A stretch of DNA of 64,000 nucleotides from JAJEFO01 sp965214325 (GTDB taxonomy: Bacteria > Pseudomonadota > Alphaproteobacteria > Rhodobacterales > Rhodobacteraceae). The stretch covers positions 620,001-684,000 of the forward strand of contig CBDCBG010000006.1 of the NCBI GenBank assembly GCA_965214325.1, read 5' to 3'. The notes beneath the pieces are model-generated. The model did not search any database. It saw only the letters and a list, made by a program, of their open reading frames with translations, and was not told where the DNA came from. The translations under genes were made by a program, and so were the position numbers. This document shows, piece after piece, positions 26,413 through 35,802 of the stretch (within the stretch, counting starts at the first letter, position 1; the number at the start of each line of letters is the position of its first letter).

Positions 26413-29076
26413 CTATGCTCCCATCAACGCCCTGACGGCGGCGACAGCGTCCTCGGCCTTGTCTGCGCTGGGACCCCCGCCTTGCGCCATGTCGGCACGT
26501 CCTCCACCGCCCTTGCCCCCGAGTTCGGCAACGGCAGCGCGCACCATGTCCACGGCTGAGAGACGCTCGATCAGGTCTTCCGTTACACCCGCCGCCACTG
26601 CTGCCTTTCCCCCGGCAGCCGAGATCAAGAGCACGGCCCCCGAGCCGACTCGCGCCTTGTATTCGTCGATCAGCGGCGGAAGGCTCTTGCCATCCACGCC
26701 TGTGAGCGTCCGGGCATGCAGCATCATGCCATTGACTCTTTCCGGCCCCAACTCGGCTTCTCCACCGGCCAGGGCAAGTTTCTGGCGCAATTCGGCAACC
26801 TCGTCCTGCAAGGCGCGTCGCTCGGCCTGCAAAGCCCTTACCCGCGTCGCAACCTCCTTCGGCGGAGCCTTGAGCGTCAGTGCCGTTTCCGCAAGCCGAT
26901 GATCCTGGTCCGAAAGATACCTGAATGCGGCCTCGCCGGTCAGAGCCTCGATTCTGCGAACTCCTGCCGATGACGCGCTTTCGCCAAGCGTCACAAAGAC
27001 GCCAATGTCGCCTGTACGCGACACATGCGTGCCGCCGCAAAGCTCGATTGACCAAGTGTTGCCGTCAATTCCCTTGCCGGTTTTTTCGACACCCATCGAG
27101 ACCACGCGCACTTCGTCGCCGTACCTTTCGCCAAAGAGGGCCTGCGCCCCTACGGCGCGGGCATCATCTGGCGTCATTATCCGAGTCTCCACCGGCGAAT
27201 TCTGGCGAATGAACGCGTTGACCTCTGTCTCGACCGCCTTCAATTCGTCAAGCGTCAGCGCCGAATGATGGCTGAAATCAAATCGAAGCCGATCAGCTGC
27301 ATTGAGCGATCCCTTTTGCGCCACATGATCTCCAAGGACTTGCCGCAGGGCCTCGTGCAGCAGATGCGTCCCTGAATGGTTGGCACGGATGGCGGAACGG
27401 CGCGCAGGGTCGACTTTCAGGACGACGGGATCACCCGTCGTCAGTTCGCCCTTCCCGACAGTGACCTGATGGCCAAGGATGCGCCCGCCTGCGAAGCATT
27501 GCACGTCCGTTACTTCGGCCTGGTCCTTGGCCTCGCCCGTGCCTCGCATCATTCCGGTGTCGCCGACCTGCCCGCCAGCCTCGCCGTAGAAGGGTGTCTG
27601 GTTCGCAACCACCCATCCTGTCTCGCGGTCGCCGAGCGAGTTGACGGAGCCGCCGTCGCGCACGATCGCAACGATCTGGCCTTCGGCTGTCTCGGCTTCG
27701 TAGCCGAGAAACTCCGTGGCTTCGGTGTCTCCTGCAATATCGAACCATATGGCCGCGTCTCCTGACTCCCCGGATCCCGCCCATGCCGCCCGCGCCCGCG
27801 CTTTCTGCTCTTCCATGGCTGCATCGAAACCCTCCGTATCGACGCCGCGGCCCATTTCGCGAAGGGCATCCTGCGTGAGATCCAGCGGAAACCCGTACGT
27901 GTCGTAGAGCTTGAATGCCGAGTCCGCCGGCAGGTCGGCGCCGTCCGGCAGCTTCTCCAGTTCCTGGTCCAGCAGCCGCATTCCCCGGTCCAGCGTTTGC
28001 AGAAAGCGAACCTCCTCGTTCTTCTGTGTTTCCTCGATCAGGGCCTGCGCACGGGCCAGCGCCGGGTAGGCCTGTCCCATTTCGGTCACGAGCGCAGGCA
28101 CGAGGCGGTGCATTAACGGGTCGGTTGCACCGGCCATGCGTGCGTGACGCATGGCCCGCCGCATGATCCGGCGAAGGACGTAGCCCCTTCCCTCGTTCGA
28201 CGGCATGACTCCATCGGCAATCAGGAACGATGTCGAACGTAGGTGGTCCGCCACGACCCTGTGGTGCACGTTCGCCGGGCCGTCGGCATCGGCATTCGTG
28301 GCGTTGGCGCTTGCCTCGATCAAGGCACGCATCGTGTCGGTATCATAGTTGTCGTGCTTGCCTTGCAGAAGCGCTCCGATCCTTTCAAGACCCATGCCCG
28401 TATCGATCGATTGCATCGCGAGCTCGCACATCGTTCCGTCTTCGAACTGCTCGTTCTGCATGAAGACAATGTTCCAGATCTCGATGAAACGATCACCCTC
28501 CTCTTCCGGCGAGCCAGGCGGTCCGCCCCAGATGTGATCACCGTGATCGAAAAAAATCTCGGTGCAGGGCCCGCAGGGCCCGGTCGGCCCCATTTGCCAG
28601 AAATTGTCATCAGTCTCGATCCTGATGATCCGATCCTCGGGCAGACCCATCTTCTTCCAGATGCCGGCCGCTTCATCGTCCGTACGATAAACGGTGATCA
28701 AGAGACGCTTCTTGTCGATGCCGAAATCGCGCGTCAGCAGGTTCCAGGCAAAAGGGATTGCTTCGTCCTTGAAGTAGTCTCCAAAGGAGAAGTTTCCGAG
28801 CATCTCGAAGAACGTGTGGTGCCGAGCGGTGTAGCCGACATTGTCGAGGTCGTTGTGCTTGCCGCCGGCACGAACGCATTTCTGGGCGGTTGCGGCTCGG
28901 GAGTATTCACGGGCTTCCAGTCCCGTGAAGAGGTTCTTGAACTGCACCATGCCCGAGTTGACGAACATCAATGTCGGGTCATTGCGCGGAACAAGCGGCG
29001 AGCTTTCGACGACCTCGTGGCCATTTTGCTCAAAGTAGTCGAGAAAGGTCGAACGTATTTCGTTCAGGCTGGTCAT
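26413..29076 (-). CDS. alaS: Alanyl-tRNA synthetase
   Basis: AlaRS charges tRNA-Ala and edits mischarged Ser and Gly. The 887-residue protein has the class II core at the N-terminus (FLDYFEQNGHEVV, then NSGMVQFKN). The editing domain carries its zinc-site His pair in NHSGTHLLHEAL and the ELCGGTHV motif. A C-terminal DHHA1 oligomerisation domain ends GGGRADMAQGGG. The start at 29076 (MTSLNEIRS) is preferred over an ATG three codons earlier. It follows recA by about 430 bp, the usual neighbour in this group. Confidence 0.97.
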   Translation of the reverse strand: MTSLNEIRSTFLDYFEQNGHEVVESSPLVPRNDPTLMFVNSGMVQFKNLFTGLEAREYSRAATAQKCVRAGGKHNDLDNVGYTARHHTFFEMLGNFSFGDYFKDEAIPFAWNLLTRDFGIDKKRLLITVYRTDDEAAGIWKKMGLPEDRIIRIETDDNFWQMGPTGPCGPCTEIFFDHGDHIWGGPPGSPEEEGDRFIEIWNIVFMQNEQFEDGTMCELAMQSIDTGMGLERIGALLQGKHDNYDTDTMRALIEASANATNADADGPANVHHRVVADHLRSTSFLIADGVMPSNEGRGYVLRRIMRRAMRHARMAGATDPLMHRLVPALVTEMGQAYPALARAQALIEETQKNEEVRFLQTLDRGMRLLDQELEKLPDGADLPADSAFKLYDTYGFPLDLTQDALREMGRGVDTEGFDAAMEEQKARARAAWAGSGESGDAAIWFDIAGDTEATEFLGYEAETAEGQIVAIVRDGGSVNSLGDRETGWVVANQTPFYGEAGGQVGDTGMMRGTGEAKDQAEVTDVQCFAGGRILGHQVTVGKGELTTGDPVVLKVDPARRSAIRANHSGTHLLHEALRQVLGDHVAQKGSLNAADRLRFDFSHHSALTLDELKAVETEVNAFIRQNSPVETRIMTPDDARAVGAQALFGERYGDEVRVVSMGVEKTGKGIDGNTWSIELCGGTHVSRTGDIGVFVTLGESASSAGVRRIEALTGEAAFRYLSDQDHRLAETALTLKAPPKEVATRVRALQAERRALQDEVAELRQKLALAGGEAELGPERVNGMMLHARTLTGVDGKSLPPLIDEYKARVGSGAVLLISAAGGKAAVAAGVTEDLIERLSAVDMVRAAVAELGGKGGGGRADMAQGGGPSADKAEDAVAAVRALMGA

Positions 29077-29506
29077 TGGCGGCATCCGCGATCGGCATGT
29101 TGCGCCTGATTATCCGGCGCCGTCCTGACTGTCCACCTGACAGAAATGCGCAGCCTGAAGCGATTCGTGCAGTCGAGACCAGGCTGTGCTCCGTACAAGT
29201 TCGCAGGCAAGCGTCATTTCCCGTGATCGATCCGGTCGCCGCGCTGTCACCCATACATTCGGTGTCATCAAGCTGGCGCTGCGCAACGTGCCAATCAATA
29301 ATGGGACGTAAGGGCGACATGCCGAAAGGCGTCCTCGTCCCGCTCCCTGATCACTCATGCCGTCGCGTCCACCTTGTCGACAAAGTTGCGGGTCGCACTG
29401 CCGCACCCGTGCTTGTCTCTCGGGATTGAGCCGCCGGCCTCATTGTTGCGGGCTTTGCGCAGTCGCTTCAGGGCACCACCGCAGTCTTCTTCCATCCGTG
29501 TGTCGG
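29077..29506. other. Gene-free stretch between alaS and recA
   Basis: About 430 bp between the recA stop and the alaS start. Short open frames on both strands show no recognisable domain. No clear terminator or tRNA is visible. Confidence 0.5.
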
Positions 29507-30589
29507 CTACGCTCCCAAAGCCACCTCTTCAGGCCCGTCACCTTCATCCGATTCGGCTTCATTCTCAACTCCATGCGCGGCCCGGATCTTGACTTCGATC
29601 TCAAGCGCGATGTCGGCATTTTCCTTCAGGAAGGCCTTGGCATTCTCCCGGCCCTGCCCGATCCGTTCGTCGCCGTAGGAAAACCAGGATCCGGACTTCT
29701 CGACCACGCCGGCCTTGACGCCGAGGTCGATTAGCTCGCCAGTCTTGGAGATGCCTTCTCCATACATGATGTCAAATTCCACCTGCTTGAACGGCGGCGC
29801 GACCTTGTTCTTGACGACCTTGACGCGCGTGGTGTTGCCAACGACCTCGTCGCGATCCTTGATCGCGCCAATTCGGCGAATGTCGAGGCGAACGCTGGAA
29901 TAGAACTTCAACGCGTTGCCGCCGGTGGTGGTCTCGGGCGAGCCGAACATGACACCGATCTTCATGCGGATCTGGTTGATGAAGATCACCATGCAGTTCG
30001 AACGGGCGATCGAGCTCGTCAGCTTGCGCATCGCCTGGCTCATCAGGCGGGCATGAACGCCCACCGAGGAATCGCCCATGTCGCCTTCAAGCTCCGATCT
30101 CGGCGTGAGTGCCGCAACCGAGTCGACCACGACCATGCTGACCGCGCCTGAGCGCACCAACGTATCGGTGATTTCAAGTGCCTGCTCGCCCGTGTCCGGC
30201 TGCGAAATCAGCAACTCGTCCAGATTGACGCCAAGCTTCTTGGCGTATTGCGGATCCAAGGCATGCTCTGCATCGACAAATGCGCAGACACCACCCTTCC
30301 TTTGCTCTTCGGCAACGCAATGCAGCGTAAGCGTGGTCTTGCCGGAAGATTCGGGGCCATAGATCTCGACAACCCGTCCCTTGGGAAGCCCCCCGATCCC
30401 CAGCGCAATGTCAAGGCCCAGCGATCCGGTCGATGTAGCCTCGATCTCGGGCATCTCGTTGTCGCCGCCAAGCTTCATGATCGAACCCTTGCCGAACTGG
30501 CGCTCGATCTGTGCCAGCGCCGCATCAAGCGCCTTTTGCTTTTCGCCCTGCTTTCTGGATGTCATGTCAAGAAGTTCCGCCGTTGCCAT
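29507..30589 (-). CDS. recA: Recombinase RecA
   Basis: RecA forms the strand-exchange filament and triggers LexA self-cleavage. The 360-residue protein has Walker A GPESSGKTTLTLH (near residue 74), Walker B with MVVVDSVAAL, the L1/L2 DNA loops and the conserved INQIRMKIGVMFG. The acidic C-terminal tail is present (EAESDEGDGPEEVALGA). The start at 30589 has an AAGGAGG ribosome site. An SOS box lies about 85 bp upstream. Confidence 0.98.
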   Translation of the reverse strand: MATAELLDMTSRKQGEKQKALDAALAQIERQFGKGSIMKLGGDNEMPEIEATSTGSLGLDIALGIGGLPKGRVVEIYGPESSGKTTLTLHCVAEEQRKGGVCAFVDAEHALDPQYAKKLGVNLDELLISQPDTGEQALEITDTLVRSGAVSMVVVDSVAALTPRSELEGDMGDSSVGVHARLMSQAMRKLTSSIARSNCMVIFINQIRMKIGVMFGSPETTTGGNALKFYSSVRLDIRRIGAIKDRDEVVGNTTRVKVVKNKVAPPFKQVEFDIMYGEGISKTGELIDLGVKAGVVEKSGSWFSYGDERIGQGRENAKAFLKENADIALEIEVKIRAAHGVENEAESDEGDGPEEVALGA

Positions 30590-30671
30590 TGCTCTTGCCT
30601 CCTTATTTCATTTCCGCCGGTCGGCGGCAACGATGCTTGAGTTTGCATTATGTTCCCTTGGGGCCTTATGA

Positions 30672-30686
30672 GATCAAAAAGGGAAC
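30672..30686 (-). promoter_or_regulatory. LexA (SOS) box upstream of recA
   Basis: Read on the recA strand, the site is GTTCCCTTTTTGATC, exactly GTTC-N7-GATC, the form described for Rhodobacter recA. It lies 83-97 bp before the recA ATG. It is nested in a larger dyad in which ATGTTCCCTT (30650-30659) and AAGGGAACAT (30680-30689) are perfect inverted copies 20 bp apart. The outer dyad gives a second GTTC half-site. Confidence 0.75.
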
Positions 30687-30771
30687 ATTGCAAGCCTTTT
30701 TTTGACCATCCTGCAGTTCGCTCCCGTGCGAGCATGTTTCATGGCACTGCCGGTCGGCAGGTCGCGGCCTT

Positions 30772-31965
30772 TCATGATCCGGCTTCTGCACCCCGGCGTT
30801 CACCGTTGCGGCGAAACAGGGCAAGGAAAAACCCGTCTCCCCCGTCAATCGGCCCGAAATGTTCGGAGCCGAAATTCCGCCAGTTGCCCTGACGCCTCAG
30901 AAAGGTGCCGACGCGAACTTCGTTTTCGACCCTGAGGACCGAACAGGTCGAATAGGCCAGCACCCCGCCCGGCGCAACGAATCGGCTGGCCTTGTCGAGA
31001 ATCGTGTCCTGGAGAACGCAAAGTTCAGCCAGCCGGCCTGGGGCAAGCGTCCACTTGGCTTCCGGCTTTCGCCGCCACGCACCTGTTCCGGAACAAGGCA
31101 CGTCGCAGAGCACAAGGTCGAATTCGCCCTTCGGCGCGTCGGTGACATCTATTGGGGTTCCAGCCCGCTCGGCACGAGCCGGAATGTCCGCCATGCGCGT
31201 AACCTCCGAATCGTGTGCCGTGACGATTCCGGCCCCGCATGCCGCAAGCGCCAGCGCCTTGCCGCCTCCGCCCGCGCAATAATCCAGCACGCGCCGTCCC
31301 CTTGCATGTGGAAAGAGGCATTCAACCACGGCCTGGGACGCGACGTCCTGAAGTTCAACCAGACCAGTCTTGAAGGCCTTGCTGTGCCTTACGCGGCGGG
31401 CGTTCGCCGTGACCTCGAGCGCAGTGCCGCAAAGCTGGTGGGGAGCCGTTTCGATCCCTTCCGCGTACAGTTCCCTTCGCGCGGCCGCCAAGTCGGTACT
31501 TGCCGTGTTGATTCGCAGAAAGACAGGTGCACGACGTTGCATGAGACCAAGGATCGGCTCCACATCGTCACCAAGCGATTCCGCCAATTGCGGCCAGAGC
31601 CAGTCTGGGCAGTCGAGCCGGACCGCACTGGACGCCTCTTCCAGGGAGCGAACGGTTCGCGCTTCCCGTTCGCTCAGGGGAGAAGGTGCGTATCCGGTTC
31701 CCGTGAATACCTCGCCCGGATCAATCCCGGACCTGTGCAGATAGCCGATCATCAGTCCGCGGCCATCTTCCGCACCGCCCATCCAGGCAAGCGAGCGGCG
31801 ACACCTGAGCGCGTCGAAGACGAGATCCCGAATTGCCGCACGGTCGCGGGATCCGGCAAAGCGGTTCCTTCGCGCCCAGCGGTTCAAGCAGCTTCCGGAA
31901 GCGGCTCCCTCGAGAATTGCATCCAGGATCTCCACTGCAGCCGCTACGTGCGCCACCGGTGTCAT
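30772..31965 (-). CDS. RsmB/NOP2-family RNA cytosine methyltransferase
   Basis: A 397-residue SAM-dependent RNA (cytosine-5) methyltransferase of the RsmB/Sun/NOP2 family. The N-terminal NusB-like region precedes a Rossmann domain with the SAM loop VLDYCAGGGGKALALA. The two catalytic cysteines are in CDVPCSGTGAWRRKPE and AYSTCSVLRVENE. This is shorter than E. coli RsmB, as in many alphaproteobacteria, so the exact rRNA target is not certain. It lies 66 bp downstream of guaB on the same strand, a common pairing. Confidence 0.88.
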   Translation of the reverse strand: MTPVAHVAAAVEILDAILEGAASGSCLNRWARRNRFAGSRDRAAIRDLVFDALRCRRSLAWMGGAEDGRGLMIGYLHRSGIDPGEVFTGTGYAPSPLSEREARTVRSLEEASSAVRLDCPDWLWPQLAESLGDDVEPILGLMQRRAPVFLRINTASTDLAAARRELYAEGIETAPHQLCGTALEVTANARRVRHSKAFKTGLVELQDVASQAVVECLFPHARGRRVLDYCAGGGGKALALAACGAGIVTAHDSEVTRMADIPARAERAGTPIDVTDAPKGEFDLVLCDVPCSGTGAWRRKPEAKWTLAPGRLAELCVLQDTILDKASRFVAPGGVLAYSTCSVLRVENEVRVGTFLRRQGNWRNFGSEHFGPIDGGDGFFLALFRRNGERRGAEAGS

Positions 31966-32031
31966 GCCGAATTCATCCGCCCTCGATCGAGCGGCGCGGC
32001 GCCCCAGCCGCCCCTGGCAGCCTTGGCCCGC

Positions 32032-33483
32032 TCAATTGCCCATTCGGTAATTCGGGCTCTCCCGAGTGATCTGGACATCGTGAACGTGGCTCTCCTTCAG
32101 TCCCGCCCCGGTGATCTTGACGAACTTGCAGTTCCCCTTCATTTCCTCGACGGTCTCACAGCCCGTGTACCCCATGGCTGCACGCAACCCTCCGATCAAT
32201 TGATGGATGACGGTTGCCGCAGGACCCTTGTAAGGCACCTGTCCCTCGATTCCCTCGGGCACGAGCTTGTCCGAGGCAACATCCGTCTGGAAATACCGGT
32301 CGGCCGAGCCCCTGGCCATGGCCCCCATGGATCCCATGCCGCGGTAGGACTTGAAGGTTCGGCCCTGGTAGAGAATCAGTTCGCCAGGCGATTCATCAGT
32401 TCCCGCAACCAACGAGCCAACCATGGCGCAGGACGCACCTGCCGCGATCGCCTTTGCAAAATCGCCAGAGAACTTGATCCCGCCGTCGGCGATCACGGGT
32501 ATGTCTCCTGCGACCTCCGCGCAGTTCATGATCGCCGTGAACTGCGGGACGCCGACTCCGGCCACGACACGGGTCGTGCAGATCGAGCCGGGCCCGATTC
32601 CGACCTTGACCGCATCCGCCCCGGCATCGATGAGCGCCTGCGTTGCCTCGCCCGTGGCCACGTTGCCCGCGATGATCTGGACCTCGTTCGAAAGTTCCTT
32701 TGCACGCGTGACAGCCTTGATGACCCCTTCGGAATGCCCGTGCGCCGTGTCGATGACAACCACGTCGACTCCCGCATCCACCAGCGCTTCAGAGCGTTCT
32801 TGCCCGGCATCACCAACTGTCGTGGCCGCCGCCACCCGAAGACGGCCGAGCCGGTCCTTGCAGGCCTGGGGGTTCAGAACGGCCTGTTCGCTGTCCTTGA
32901 GGGTCAGAAGGCCGGTGAGCTTGCCCTGCCAATCTGTGACCAGCAGCTTCTCAATCCGGCGTGCCTTCATGAGGCTTCGCGCCTGGTCAAGATCTGCGGG
33001 TTCCGTCAAGACAGCGAGATTGTCGGCTGTCATCATCACGCTTACCGGAGTGGCATCGTCCTCCGCAAAGCGCATGTCGCGGTTTGTCACGATTCCAAGC
33101 ACCCTGCCCCGGTCATCCACGACCGGGAATCCAGTGACCCTGTATCTTTCCTGCAGCACCTTGGCATCGCCAAGCGTCTGATCAGGCTTCAGGGTGACGG
33201 GGTTGTACACGATGCCTGAGATGAACCGCTTGACGCTCCGAACCTGTCTTGCCTGCTCCTCGACATCAAGGTTCCGATGGATGACGCCCATGCCGCCGAC
33301 CTGCGCCATCGTGATCGCCATGCGGGCCTCTGTCACTGTGTCCATGGCAGAGCTCAGGAGCGGGATATTGACATGGATGTCACGCGTGACCTTGGTTCGT
33401 GTGTCGACCTCGGATGGCAGGACCTTGGAGGCTCCGGGCACAAGAAGGACATCATCGAATGTAAGCGCCTCACGAATCTCCAT
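32032..33483 (-). CDS. guaB: IMP dehydrogenase
   Basis: GuaB oxidises IMP to XMP, the committed step of GMP synthesis. The 483-residue protein has the N-terminal barrel segment, two CBS domains (residues about 95-200) and the catalytic Cys loop GPGSICTTRVVAGVGVPQ (near residue 298). The IADGGIKFSGD phosphate site and a C-terminal flap with RGMGSMGAM are also present. The ATG at 33483 is favoured over a TTG two codons upstream because of the GGGAG spacing. All key residues are present. Confidence 0.96.
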   Translation of the reverse strand: MEIREALTFDDVLLVPGASKVLPSEVDTRTKVTRDIHVNIPLLSSAMDTVTEARMAITMAQVGGMGVIHRNLDVEEQARQVRSVKRFISGIVYNPVTLKPDQTLGDAKVLQERYRVTGFPVVDDRGRVLGIVTNRDMRFAEDDATPVSVMMTADNLAVLTEPADLDQARSLMKARRIEKLLVTDWQGKLTGLLTLKDSEQAVLNPQACKDRLGRLRVAAATTVGDAGQERSEALVDAGVDVVVIDTAHGHSEGVIKAVTRAKELSNEVQIIAGNVATGEATQALIDAGADAVKVGIGPGSICTTRVVAGVGVPQFTAIMNCAEVAGDIPVIADGGIKFSGDFAKAIAAGASCAMVGSLVAGTDESPGELILYQGRTFKSYRGMGSMGAMARGSADRYFQTDVASDKLVPEGIEGQVPYKGPAATVIHQLIGGLRAAMGYTGCETVEEMKGNCKFVKITGAGLKESHVHDVQITRESPNYRMGN

Positions 33484-34387
33484 CGGCAATCTCCCTGGGA
33501 GGGTTCGTCTGGCGACCCCTTATTGCATCTCCTCCCTGAAACAAAAGGCCAAATGTCGGCTCCCGCTGCAATTCACTGGAGGCAACGCCCGAATCCATGC
33601 ACCCTCGCCGGCCTCAAGCCGGCCTCGGGGCATTGCCTGGTCGCAATCAGGTCCAGTCCGGCGACTGCCTCCGGCCTGCCTGGAACCGACCAAGGCGTGC
33701 ACTCATGCGAAATTGAGTGCCGATGACCGCTCTCTGCAGACCCCTCGAAACCGACAGACTGGCCGCGCAGGTCGGCCATTCGGACGAATTTGCGCTCGTC
33801 AATCCCGGAGCTCCGCTCAACCCAGCGTCTTGTGCATGATCGGGCGGGTTTCGGAGCGACGGATAGCCTCTTCGAATCCCGCATCGAGGAATGCTTGGGG
33901 ATTTACGTGCATAAGCGTCGTCTCAAGCCATTGCCAGTTCGATTTCGTTTGCGGAAGCAGGCGATGGACAATGTTCCTGCACGTCCTTGCAAGTGCCATG
34001 CGGTCGCTCCTGCGCTGAGCGCCTGCGAGAGGGTGCGTGAACTTCCTTTTCTTCGCATGTTGCCAGAAAGTCGGAAGAACGCAACAAGAACGTTGTCACT
34101 CAAGAATATAGTTCCCCAAGACTGCGACTGCGCCGCTTCCTTTGGAGAGGGACCGACATGTTCACGAAGATCCGGATGTCATGGAAACACATCGGCCAAA
34201 AGGGCGAATTCGGATTGCTCACCACGTCGTCCGGCTGGTCGCCGGGGTCCGTGCGGCCATTTGCCTCGACCCACCGAACGTCCGCTGCAGGCGCTTCGCA
34301 TCGCAGTGGTCAACCGATGCAAACATGCAATCAATAGGTTGCGTAATTCGAGATTCCTTGCCATTGGATGCCACCAGGGAGCTGCAC
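33484..34387. other. Gene-poor stretch between guaB and the SRPBCC gene
   Basis: About 900 bp with no gene I can support. Both strands hold short open frames with mixed codon use. A minus-strand frame ending near 33,820 (60 codons, ending PIMHKTLG) could be a decayed acetyltransferase-like tail, but the match is too weak to call. The stretch may be the remains of a lost gene. Confidence 0.4.
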
Positions 34388-34837
34388 ATGGAAAGTCAGA
34401 TTGAACGAACAATCTACCTGAATGCCCCTGCTGAACGGGTGTGGGTTGCCCTGACCGATCATGAGGAGTTCGGCTCATGGTTTCGCCTTTCGCTTCACGG
34501 TCCCTTCAAGGTTGGCGAAGTGACGTTCGGCGAGTTCACCTGTCCGGGACATGAGGGTCTGCCGTTCTGGGCACGTGCCGAGGTAATGGATGAACCACGT
34601 TGCTTCAGCTTCGTCTGGCCAATGGATGAAACGATCCGGCCGGATGATTCAGGCACTATCGACAAGTTGACGCTGGTTGAGTTCATTCTTGAGCCGTCTG
34701 GCAAGGGTTCAAGACTGACCGTTCGCGAGAGTGGCTTTGAAAGCCTGCCGGAAGGGAAGCGGTTGCAAGTGTTCCGCGACAACGCGGGAGGCTGGGACGC
34801 CCAGATGAAGAACATCAAGGCATTCGTGGAGCGATGA
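34388..34837 (+). CDS. SRPBCC (AHSA1/START-like) domain protein
   Basis: A 149-residue single-domain protein of the AHSA1-type SRPBCC superfamily, which forms a ligand-binding cavity. It starts ERTIYLNAPAERVWVALTD, ends DAQMKNIKAFVER and is complete. The start is placed at the ATG at 34388, since the longer frame upstream is not conserved-looking. The stop overlaps the ArsR-type gene (ATGA), so the two are co-translated. Such SRPBCC-ArsR pairs are widespread, and the ligand is unknown. Confidence 0.85.
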   Translation: MESQIERTIYLNAPAERVWVALTDHEEFGSWFRLSLHGPFKVGEVTFGEFTCPGHEGLPFWARAEVMDEPRCFSFVWPMDETIRPDDSGTIDKLTLVEFILEPSGKGSRLTVRESGFESLPEGKRLQVFRDNAGGWDAQMKNIKAFVER

Positions 34838-35163
34838 CCAGCCACCGTCTCCATCGACAAGATCTCGCAGCCACTTTTTCCGCACTCGGAGATCAGCGCC
34901 GTCTTGCCATTGTAGCGCGATTGCGAGGGGCAGATGCGCTGTCCGTCTCATCCCTATGCGAGGGAATGGAGGTGTCGCGACAAGCGGTCAGCAAGCACCT
35001 GAAGATGCTGGCTGACGCCAAGCTTGTGTCCGTGATGAAATCTGGCCGGGAAACGCGTTACAGCCTTGAACTGAAACGCCTGGAGGAGGCAAATGCATTT
35101 CTGGTCCTCGTGGGGACAAAACGGGGTCGCGCATCGGGACGGCTGAAATCCCGTGTTGAATGA
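34834..35163 (+). CDS. ArsR-family winged-helix regulator
   Basis: A 109-residue ArsR/SmtB-type repressor. The winged helix is clear: FSALGDQRRLAIVARL, then SVSSLCEGMEVSRQAVSKHLKML as the helix-turn-helix, and a wing with SGRETRYSLE. It lacks the metal-binding CxC of arsenic- or zinc-responsive members, so it probably senses another signal or acts with its SRPBCC partner. It overlaps the upstream SRPBCC gene by 4 bp. In most such pairs the regulator comes first; here the order is reversed. Confidence 0.88.
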   Translation: MTSHRLHRQDLAATFSALGDQRRLAIVARLRGADALSVSSLCEGMEVSRQAVSKHLKMLADAKLVSVMKSGRETRYSLELKRLEEANAFLVLVGTKRGRASGRLKSRVE

Positions 35164-35245
35164 GAAATGCCCGGGGCGCGGGATCCTTGCGGCCCACCGC
35201 AGACATCCCGCATGGTCTCCCAGGACTGCTCGCGAGGGTCACCTG

Positions 35246-35776
35246 ATGTTCGAAGGCCACTGCCATTGCCGTGCACTTCTTTGGAAACATGACAGAACGC
35301 TCGATTCAGCGACCGCCTGCAACTGCACGGCCTGCCGACGGCACGGCGCACTCTGGGCCTATGGCTGGGAGGGCGAGGACGTATCCACCCTCGGCAAGAG
35401 CGTGGTCTACTCGCGCGATGTGTCGATCGGCCTTCACCTCTGTCCGACCTGAGGCTGCCTCGCCTACTGTCGAGCATTGGACCCGGCCGGCGAGGGCAGA
35501 CGGAAGATGGCCGTGAACCTCCGAATGGTTGGCGATCTTGAATGCGTTGCGGCATTGCCGATCCGCCATTTTGATGGTCTTGATCGGTTCGAAGAGCTGC
35601 CTCGGGATCATCGCCGCGCGGCGGACATGTGGTTCCGAGAACTCTCCAAGCATCACGAGAGAAAGACCCAATCGACGTCAGTTTTTGGCACCCGCAATTT
35701 GGGAGGTCGAGTCACGGATACGCCCGATTGCCTGCCGTCTCATGGGTACACTGCCCGGGCGAAGGCGGATGCGTGA
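35246..35776 (+). pseudogene. GFA/CENP-V-family protein with in-frame TGA at a zinc-ligand Cys
   Basis: The frame from 35246 encodes a glutathione-dependent formaldehyde-activating (GFA) family domain, with zinc motifs GHCHCRALLW and NCTACRRHGALWAYGWEG. Near residue 69 the expected CPTCGC reads CPT-stop-GC: the TGA at 35450-35452 replaces the second Cys codon. The same frame then continues in family register (ALDPAGEGRRKMAVNLRM and IRHFDGLDRFEELP, ending near MWF) and runs on to a stop at 35774-35776. The usual Trp after LAY is Cys here. The simplest reading is a nonsense mutation. A selenocysteine codon is formally possible but unsupported, since no SelA/B/C is visible. Confidence 0.75.
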
Positions 35777-35802
35777 ACTGCGCAGCGGCTGGCAAGAACG
35801 TG

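Noticed and set aside
25334..27055. A 573-codon minus-strand frame spanning the aminotransferase and the end of alaS
   Set aside because: It covers part of alaS in the wrong frame and the antisense of the aminotransferase; both real genes have clear motifs.
30859..33219. A 786-codon open frame on the plus strand opposite rsmB and guaB
   Set aside because: It is the antisense shadow of two well-supported genes in GC-rich DNA; it has no recognisable domain and its residues are skewed to Arg, Ala and Gly.
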